From NCBI GenBank assembly GCA_963556495.2, contig OY747702.1, positions 43,793,180 to 43,857,179 of the forward strand: a stretch of DNA of 64,000 nt. The letters are read 5' to 3'. The notes beneath the pieces are model-generated. The model ran no database searches, was not told the DNA's origin, and worked only from the letters and a program-made list of their open reading frames with translations. The stretch comes from Valencia hispanica. Its lineage: Eukaryota > Chordata > Actinopteri > Cyprinodontiformes > Valenciidae. The translations under genes were made by a program, and so were the position numbers. Of this stretch, positions 57,040 to 64,000 are shown in pieces; within the stretch, counting starts at the first letter, position 1; every line of letters begins with the position of its first letter.

Positions 57040-57285
57040 TCTATATATATACAAATATTGGAGCAGAATATAAGTATTTGGTCAATAACAAAAGTTCACC
57101 TTAGTACTTAGTAATGTAACCTTCGTTGGCAATGGCAGAGGCCAAACATTTCCTTTGGGGCCCCTTTTTCAATGCATATCTTCTCTTTTGTGATGTTTTG
57201 GGGCTGTCGGTGGGCAACACTCCCTCCACAGATTCTCTGTTGGATTGAGGTCTGAAGACCACTCCAGAACCTTGAAAGGATAAGA
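57040..57285 (-). mobile_element. Tc1-like fragment
   Basis: 'tatttggtcaataacaaaag', 'ttcgttggcaatggcagagg', 'ttttggggctgtcggtgggc' and 'gacc actccagaaccttg' are reverse-complement landmarks of another fish Tc1 transposase, from the 3' non-coding end towards the core. The segment is truncated on both sides and has stops. Confidence 0.7.
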
Positions 57286-57364
57286 TGAAGAGCCCCCCCA
57301 CCCCTTCCAGCATTGGATTGGGAGGGGTGGGAGTTAGGTTGGGGTGAGGGGGCGAATAACTGTG

Positions 57365-57496
57365 ATCATGCTTTTAAATCTGTGAGTGAGGAATAAGAAT
57401 ATGGTTTATGTGGGGTCATTTTAATCTGTAAAGCACTTTGAGTTGCAAAAACGCTTTATAAATAAAGTTTGATTGATTGATTGATTGATTGATTGA
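57365..57496 (+). mobile_element. Retroposon 3' tail with (GATT)n
   Basis: 'tctgtaaagcactttgagtt' and 'aaacgctttataaataaagt' followed by TTGATT units match a widespread fish LINE/SINE 3' end. The simple-repeat tail runs to 57496. Only the 3' terminus is present. Confidence 0.7.
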
Positions 57497-57524
57497 TACC
57501 AGTGGAGGAGGTGAGAGAGTAGTT

Positions 57525-57528
<4 letters not shown>

Positions 57529-57556
<28 letters not shown>
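57529..57556. repeat. (TA)n microsatellite
   Basis: About 14 TA units. Confidence 0.95.
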
Positions 57557-57557
<1 letters not shown>

Positions 57558-57560
<3 letters not shown>

Positions 57561-57733
57561 GTCCTGATCAAAAGTTTAAACTTAAAAAATATCTGTGAAG
57601 CAGCCTGTTGTTCTGTCTCACTCCCATTTCTTCTTGGTGCATCTGGAAGCTCTACTTAGAACCTTGTTAAGATCCAACCATGCAAAATATGATTTTGTTG
57701 TCCCATTTTTCAAGTGGTCTTAAACTTTTGATT
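57558..57733. mobile_element. Tc1-type MITE
   Basis: The left end 'cctgatcaaaagtttaaac' and right end 'ggtcttaaacttttgattgg' are inverse, and the interior ('actcccatttcttcttggtg', 'aaccttgttaagatccaacc') matches a fish Tc1-derived MITE. The extreme right terminus is missing next to the hAT insertion. Confidence 0.65.
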
Positions 57734-57972
57734 GGTTAGCTCAGTGGTGTCCAAAGTCTGTCCTTAAGGACCGGTATCCTGCATGTTTTTATTCCTTCTC
57801 TGGTTCACCATACCTGAATCAAACGATGGTTCATCAGCAGGCCTTTACAGAGCTTTAAAATGCTGAGGAGGTAGTGGGACCATTTCAATCAACTGTGTTG
57901 GACCAGAGACACATCTAAAACTGGCAGGACACTGGCCTTTGAGGCCTGGAGCTGGACACCCATGGGTTAGCT
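57734..57972. mobile_element. hAT MITE 4, 8-bp TSD
   Basis: The body at 57742-57964 (223 bp) starts CAGTGGTGTCC and ends GGACACCCATG. It is flanked by exact copies of GGTTAGCT (57734-57741 and 57965-57972). Length, ends and interior ('cctgaatcaaacgatggttc', 'actgtgttggaccagagaca') relate it to MITE 1 at 8615-8838. Confidence 0.92.
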
Positions 57973-58189
57973 TAACAAGTGTCACAAACATTCCAAGCTC
58001 AGACTGGAAATCTTACAAAACCTCATGATATAAAATCTGACTAAAGCCAAAGGAGTAAATAAATATCGATGCCGAGGATTAGGCATTGGCAATAGTTTGT
58101 AGACTAGTTAACAGATGAAAAAAATAAAATCCTGGCATTGGATAAAGGGGTTGGACACAAAAGGAGAAGGGGCTATACTTGCTATACAG

Positions 58190-58637
58190 AGATATGAAGG
58201 TGAATTATTGTTTTTCTTCACTGGAAAACGTTGTTACACACTTTGCTCTGGCGGATCTCTGTTTCTATGCATTTGAAGACTGCAGTCAAGTGAGACTATA
58301 CTTGGAAATAATAGATTCTTCCAAGGCCTATCCCTGTCTGTCACATATTCTGATTGGCTACACGTCACATTCAACAGGCTGCATGCTCGTTTGTCCTCGC
58401 AACACACCACACACTGCAATATCGGGCCAAGTCAATCCAACATGTTGAATATTTCCAATTTGTGATCGGAGCAGTCCCGACGTCCTTCCAAGCAGACGAG
58501 AGTGCTCAGAACACACCACACATGGCAGGATTATTTATTAGGATTATTTTAAGAGCCATCCCAATAATCGGAGTATGTTGGAAGAGGAGAATCGGAGGGA
58601 AAACGTCCTAAAAATTCTGCCATGTGAACCAGACCTT
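58190..58637. repeat. Interspersed repeat related to 8237-8565
   Basis: It shares TTTGTGATCGGAGC and ACGTCCTTCC blocks with the 8.2-kb repeat and ends in CCATGTGAACCAGACCTT, the inverse of that repeat's left end. It contains two overlapping plus-strand frames at 58179-58611 that are not recognisable genes. Its left boundary is uncertain. Confidence 0.5.
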
Positions 58638-59230
58638 TTTTTTTCTTCTTTTTTTTTTACATGGCCTGTTTGGCAGTGTGGAGCTCAGAATTGGTGTCTG
58701 AGTACCAAGTAGAAGCCCAACAGATTTATTATCACAAGCGGAGCACTAAAGCTTTTGCTATAGTACTCCACTTGATATATATGGGTGAAAAATCTTTATT
58801 ATGAATTGCTGAGGGTTTTGTTTCCTGATGTTATGGACACTGAGATGGAAAATTAAGGGAAAGAAAGAAAGGAGATGAAGAAGAGAGGTAGGAAACAAAA
58901 AGTCAAGAGAGAAGGTGAGATGAAAATACAAGAGAGGAAGGGGAACAAAGAAAACACAGGAAAACATCGAAGTCTGCCTCAATACCCAGAGGACAGCAGA
59001 GAGAGGGGAAAAAACAAAAAAACAAAAAAGAAACATCGACAAGACAAACCAAACATTGTGAACTAAGAACTACACAACCACATCTCACAAAAATGGATAT
59101 AAAAATACAACAACGTCACAGAAAAACTCATGGTACCGATTAATCAAGATCTAGTAATGATAACCTCAGCCCAAGAATGTATCTGTAAACACAGGAGACC
59201 CCACACCTTCACACATGAGAACCAGACCTT
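58621..59230 (-). mobile_element. L1-like LINE 3' end, copy 2, 17-bp TSD
   Basis: The body at 58638-59213 is a near-copy of 41750-42325, same orientation, with a T-rich start at 58636-58659 (poly-A tail on the minus strand). It is flanked by CATGTGAACCAGACCTT (58621-58637) and CATGAGAACCAGACCTT (59214-59230), a 17-bp TSD with one difference. It stops before the GC-rich part present in copy 1, so it is more 5'-truncated. It was inserted into the repeat ending at 58637. Confidence 0.88.
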
Positions 59231-60969
59231 ACTTAGGTCCGCATAGCAATAAGGCAGCAAAGGTCATTGCAAGGTGGCTTCCGGCTGGTGTGCTTTGCTC
59301 CCACAACAGGTTAAGATTACAGATTACAGCCACCATAGAAGATCACACATTGCCTGGGCGGTGCGTAACTGTAGGGGAACACATATCAATGAAGGAACGA
59401 GGACCGACATAACAGACATGGCAAGTTGCAGAGACTCTACAAATACATTATTTTACACAAATAAACGTAACTCTGGATTTTTCAAACATTTTTAGTAAAT
59501 CTTTTGCAGGATCTCAGAAAAGTAAGTCAGGAAATGTATTTCTCCATGTCTCTTGCAGAGCTCAGTACAAATCTTATGGTACAGTAGCCAGACATTATAT
59601 TGATTGTAAGGCCAAGCCTGATACTTCAACACACTGAGATTATTCACAAAATAATTTTAAAAGAGATTGTTTTCTGTGGTAAAATGTTTAAGAGGCTTTC
59701 AATATTGGAGACCATCCACTGTAGTAAAGATATTTGTACAGTGGAGCTCCCCTCTGGTGTCTTTCAGTTAACTACACATGCAGACTCATTGGGTGCTCAT
59801 ACTCATATCAGCAATGACTACATGGTCACTCGTGCAAACTGCTTTAATGACCCACTAACAGATCATGTGCTTTTCTGTCCTCCTTCCACCCTCAGGGGTT
59901 TTAAACTGAATAGAGGAAGGATTCTCCCTTCATATCTAAATCTGTAGGTTTGTTCTTCCACTGTTTTCCTCCTTCTGCTTTCTGCTTCATCGGTGCATCC
60001 ACTGGAGTTGTTCGGCCGTAAACAACAAGATATTTGCAAACACATTAGGTGAGGTTGGAAATTACTCTTTCAAAGCTTCCATTTAAACATAGGCTACAAC
60101 ATCAGCGTAGATGAAGTTGTCATTTTGTCTTCTCGCTCATTGTGACAGATAGTGTTTGTTTCATGGTTTCCATTCAGTTTTCCGACTAGAATATCAACAG
60201 TCACACACGGGGTGAAATAGCCCGTGAATACTGTCGATACGCATCTGTGGCTTTGCATGAGTTCTGAAAATTGACTACATGCAAATACTGATGTAAATAA
60301 TAAATGATAACAGCTGCTGCAGTCACTGACAGCAGTCAGCGGTATGTAATGTTCCAGCTATTGCATAACTGAAATTACTCATTCACTGTATTTATGTCTT
60401 TCTTATGACGACATCTGTAAATAAGGTTGCCCATTACACTGTCTTTAAAGTGAATTACCCGATATGAGATTGCACAAAATGGATATTTCTTTGCTCATTT
60501 TTGTCTGTCGTGCAATTTTTCACACGCTGAACGACACAAACAAAACTCTCTGCACTCTCAAAATGATGCAATTTCTGGTTGTGTGTACAGATGCAAAGCG
60601 CGAATAAATGTAGATCATCACAGTTCGAATGTTTGAGATGAAAATGATTGCGTTCTGTTTCCCCTCCTCCTCTTTTAATGAAACTTTATTCCATTCAACA
60701 GCCAACAGGCTAGTTTATTTTAGAGTTTCATGTCTAAGGAAGACAGCTACAGATTGGAAGGAGGGCTCTGCAGAGTAACTGCCACACAACAAAAAAGAAA
60801 ACAAAAAATGAGTAGCTGTAAAAAAAAAAAACACATTGAGGTGACAAATTGAGCAAACTCGTTGGCAGCCACTGTGGCTGCATTTGCCCCAGATTCCGTC
60901 TCCTCTGCAAGGTTTTAATGCTAAAGTCACCAAATTAGAAACGTTATGATAGGTATTTGCATTATGTTA
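59231..60969. other. No recognised feature
   Basis: About 1.7 kb. The first 200 bases may continue the repeat interrupted by the LINE insertion. Beyond that only short frames occur, the longest being 115 codons at 59600-59947 without a domain. Confidence 0.45.
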
Positions 60970-60973
60970 TGAT

Positions 60974-61190
60974 GAATATATCGGCAGAAGGATGCTGACG
61001 TTGGAGCCACCAGGCATGAGGATGAGAGGAAAACCAAAAAGGAGATTTATGGATGTGGTGAAAGAGGACATGAAGTTAGTTGGTGTGAGGGTAGAGGATG
61101 CAGAGGATAGCCCTAAATGGAGACAGATGATTCGCTGTGGCAACTCCCGAAGGGAAAAGCCGAAAGAGAAGAAGAAGATGGGTATTTGCA
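60974..61190 (+). mobile_element. LINE ORF C-terminal fragment (RTE/Rex3-like)
   Basis: The frame from 60992 reads MRMRGKPKRRFMDVVKEDMK, LVGVRVEDAEDSPKWRQMIR and CGNSRREKPKEKKKMG. This pattern (GKPKRR-x-MD-x-V-x-EDM ... W-R-x-x-IR-x-GDP) is the C-terminal end of fish RTE-type LINE proteins, as I recognise them. The GAAGAAGAAG run at 61166-61177 is the usual low-complexity end. The endonuclease and reverse transcriptase domains are absent. The short stretch is open without stops, which is expected by chance over 70 codons. Confidence 0.75.
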
Positions 61191-61770
61191 TGCTTTTTTC
61201 TTGTTTTACCTGATGGAAAACCACCTATTCACTCCTAGTTTGATTCATTCACTGACTGATCACATATTTCTTTTCTTTTTACATAAATAATTCAGAAAAT
61301 CATTCGTCAAGACTAATTTTGAGTCTTGTGAAGAAAACAGACACTAGTTATCTCATTTGTCCAAGCAGTTTTTGTGCTGCTTATAACAAGGACTCCACTG
61401 CATAAGAAATGGTAAAACATAGCTTCCTGTTTATTCATGTTGTCCAAAGTAATTCATAACATAATACAGTATAAAATGAAGAATTCTAAAATGTTGATGA
61501 ATTTGGGCAAAGCTGGTTAAATTAAAGTCATTTTGAGCTGGTTGTTGAAACAGTCAATTATATCATATATAAGCAGTTACCTCAGGGGGAACAAGTTTCC
61601 TTGCAAAAGCAAGGAGAGATGTGGAGGATTTATAAAGTTATTCTCGAGCCTTTTTACCAAACTGGTGAGAGGTTTCTTTGTTTTTCAGAAAATATGCCAA
61701 ATTGCTGTGTTATCTTGTTTCCTGGAACCACAGTAAACGATCCTGAAATGTTGCAGTGTACTTTTTAACT
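61191..61770. other. No recognised feature
   Basis: AT-rich spacer with no recognised element. Confidence 0.5.
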
Positions 61771-61773
61771 AAT

Positions 61774-61790
61774 GCCCACTAGGGGGCATC
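61774..61790 (+). promoter_or_regulatory. CTCF-like motif
   Basis: GCCCACTAGGGGGCATC fits the CTCF core pattern CCASYAGRKGGC. Whether it is bound is unknown, and such words also occur within fish transposons. Confidence 0.35.
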
Positions 61791-61825
61791 TCTTAGTCTG
61801 TGAGGAATTTTTAAAAAACTGTTGG

Positions 61826-62212
61826 TGTGTTCCTTTGGAAGTTGGAACTTGGAGCTGGGTTTGAGGTCACAACCAAGTAACCAGTGTTCCAGTTCACATA
61901 CTTGGATAAGTTGGGATTTCAATATGGCGACACCCAGGTAGCATTTGTTGGTTATACCTCTTAAAAAGATAATTTTAGGCTGTACTTTTTACATGGAAAC
62001 ACCAATTTTATTTTGTTAAGTTTAGAGTTGCAGACTCTACATGTAACATTGATTTTAGATGCACTCTTGCTAGTGTGTCTTGTAAAATAAACATGTTTCC
62101 ACCGAAACTACAATTGTTGATGCTAGGAGCGGCCATATTGAAAGTCAAAGTCGGAGCAAGCAAAAATCTCTGAACTTCTGAGTGGAGAGTCCGACTTTAA
62201 GTTTTCAAGGGT
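61826..62212. repeat. TIR-like repeat (weak)
   Basis: 'cctttggaagttggaacttg' on the left and 'gagagtccgactttaagttt' followed by 'tcaaggg' on the right look like degenerate inverse ends of a fish DNA element. The internal 'atatggcg' and 'gccatatt' are also inverse. No TSD was found. Confidence 0.4.
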
Positions 62213-62374
62213 ATGCATTTTAAAAATATTCCCTTAGGTGTTGTTAGATGAACATTTCAAACTGTCACTCCCACCCATACCAAATATGGGCAGTGACATC
62301 AGGAGAGAAACACCCTAATACCTGATATATTTCAATAGATTTGTGCATCTGATTCTGTGGGCATTTCATCTATT

Positions 62375-62391
62375 GCCCACCAGGGGGCATC
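62375..62391 (+). promoter_or_regulatory. CTCF-like motif
   Basis: GCCCACCAGGGGGCATC differs by one base from the motif at 61774 and has the same orientation. Confidence 0.35.
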
Positions 62392-63424
62392 TTATTGTTT
62401 TATCTGTTGTTCTTGACTTGAGCTTTTTCCTCTACCCGTCCCTTGTGTCAAACATATTCTCATTAAATATCTTCCAAAACCAGGAAGCAACTAAAGAACA
62501 GGTCAGGTCCAAATTTTAGAAGCCTCAAGGTATTCGCAAAGCAGCAGATAGAGGTCCTAAACTCTTAAGCAGCAAGGGTGAAACACTAAATCAGAGAATA
62601 GGTTTAGTAGTTCAGAACTGTTTAATGGATAATTGTTGAAGAAAATGAAAAAACCTTAAACTAGGAGATAAAATCACTTCGGCTTTTTAGTTATATAAAA
62701 ACGTCGGTACCTGTTAAACTCTGAGACAGAAAGTTTCCAACTTGCTAAAGATTTTCTGGCTTCACTCATTTAAGAAACCTACTTCTTCCATCTCACTTTT
62801 TACTATACCTTTTTCTTTTACATTTTTTATGACTTCCCCCTGTTTTTCCCTCCTTTCTCTATGTGTATTGTTCACCTTTGACTCTGGAAGTTTGCAGTGT
62901 TCCTAGCTGAGAACCTTTGTTGGTCAATGAAAGCAGCATGATGTATAGTCAGAATGATTGCATGCGCATTTTCATGAAGATACAGTTGGCATCTGTCTTT
63001 ATTATGTAACAAATCCTTGGAGCAGAGGGCCGGGATATGGAGATAAGTCAACTGCACCTCACCAGATTTGAGTGCAGTGCACCTCATCTTCATTTATCCT
63101 GTTGTCTGTTACCCATGCGCTCAGTGGAAATTTTCCAGCAGCAAGATGCTGAAGTACAGTATGTAGCTTCTTTTCAGGATTAAACAAAATTGTCAAGGGC
63201 TTGTTGACGCTCACGTTTCTGTGCCAAAAAGGGATCTCAGACTGTTCTTGGCAAGTGCAAATGCTGACACTTTGTGATATGAGATTCCCTAAATATAACT
63301 TTCACCTTGCATTTCACATTTTGGGGTTGTTTCAGTCAAAGGTACCATGAGGGGTTGAAAAGTTTTTTAAACTGATTTTGTTTCATATTTGTGATACATG
63401 TTGTTCTAGCAAGTCCACTGCAAC
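62392..63424. other. No recognised feature
   Basis: About 1 kb. A 73-codon minus-strand frame at 62872-63093 has no recognised motif. Confidence 0.5.
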
Positions 63425-63775
63425 TCTAATTACTTGGATAATCCTGTTTGGGGTCACAAGGTGTCTGGTTCCTATCCTTAGAGGTCAGTGGCTGGAAGGC
63501 AGGGTAGCCCTGGACAGGTCACAAATCCATCACAGGTCAACACAAAATGACAAATTACACACAGAGTACACGCACACCCTCATACCTGGGTACATTTTAA
63601 AAACTCCATTCAACCTAACATATATGTGTTCACACTTTTGGAGTAAAACTATTGATAAACTCAAAGGGAGAGCATGTAAACTCCATACAGAGAGGTTGTG
63701 GTTGGTATTTGAACCCAGAACCTTCTTTGTGCAAGGCAACCCCCTAGAGAGGGCATCACTACAAGCTAGTACAAA
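63425..63775 (-). mobile_element. L2/Maui-type LINE 3' region
   Basis: Landmarks in order on the plus strand: 'agccctggacaggtcacaaa', 'tccatcacaggtcaacacaa', 'acaccctcatacctgggtac', 'gcatgtaaactccatacaga' and 'gaacccagaaccttctttgt' with 'gcaaggcaac'. These match the fish L2-like 3' region in reverse. It is diverged, with no reverse transcriptase sequence. The 175-codon frame at 63378-63905 runs through it and is not a gene. Confidence 0.8.
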
Positions 63776-63982
63776 TAAAACATTTCTGGATGACTTAGTT
63801 ATTCAAGCAACTGAGTGCATGATTCGTACTTTCCTTGAGGGATTTTCCACATCCTTTCAAGTTATTAAAAAGGTGCAACACAGCAAACAGTTTTCCCCAT
63901 TATGAAACATCTTGGTATCAAAATGAAAGAATATCATTAGAAACTCTTTGGTTGTGTTTGCTATGTTTCATGATTTCTGTCT

Positions 63983-64000
63983 CTGCCCCCTTGTGGCGGC
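63983..64000 (-). promoter_or_regulatory. CTCF-like motif at window edge
   Basis: CTGCCCCCTTGTGGCGGC is, on the minus strand, a close match to the CTCF core (CCACAAGGGGGCAG). It is cut by the window end and faces opposite to the two motifs near 62 kb. Confidence 0.35.

Noticed and set aside
63378..63905. 175-codon plus-strand frame
   Set aside because: It runs antisense through an L2-type LINE 3' region and is explained by it.

Overview
This window looks like nuclear DNA from a teleost fish, most likely a spiny-rayed (acanthomorph) species. The evidence is its repeat content: many Tc1/mariner lineages, abundant 8-bp-target hAT elements, Rex1 and L2/Maui-like LINE 3' ends, an L1-clade ORF1, a tRNA-related SINE, and long (CA)n, (GA)n and (TA)n tracts in AT-rich background. 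It is not bacterial, plasmid or phage DNA. I see no operons, rRNA genes, tRNA genes or CRISPR arrays.

No host protein-coding exon can be named with confidence. The longer open frames belong to decayed transposons, run through simple repeats, or are short and unrecognised. The window is therefore probably intergenic or deep intronic sequence. Family names rest on my recognition of terminal sequences, protein fragments and target-site duplications (TSDs), without a database search.

Layout. 0-8 kb: SINE, decayed Tc1 copies, one weak GC-rich open stretch near 4.6 kb, and a telomere-like repeat between (GT)n tracts. 8-15 kb: two abutting hAT elements in one target site, a decayed Tc1, a TIR element, a TTAA-flanked element and a (GA)n tract. 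15-24 kb: sparse sequence, LINE tails, a composite Tc1/hAT region and a 1.57-kb TIR element. 24-30 kb: a second TTAA element, a Rex1 fragment, and a 125-bp LINE-tail insertion with a perfect 14-bp TSD. 34-37 kb: a Tc1 copy carrying two later insertions, a Tigger-like MITE and a 1.44-kb hAT element with a 32-bp minisatellite. 38-43 kb: a hAT element interrupted by a 1.52-kb solo LTR, followed by a Tc1 element interrupted by an L1-like 3' end. 48-53 kb: hAT MITE, LINE ends and another Tc1. 54-58 kb: long (TA)n arrays, an L1 ORF1 pseudogene, Tc1-type fragments and a hAT MITE. 58-64 kb: a second copy of the L1-like 3' end with its own TSD, an RTE-like C-terminal fragment, a TIR-like repeat, an L2-like tail and three CTCF-like motifs.

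The most informative feature is the insertion record. Several nested or abutting events can be ordered because TSDs are preserved, and in two cases the interrupted element reads on across the insert. No intact transposase or reverse transcriptase is present, so these elements appear unable to move by themselves. I did not find a convincing new biological system.
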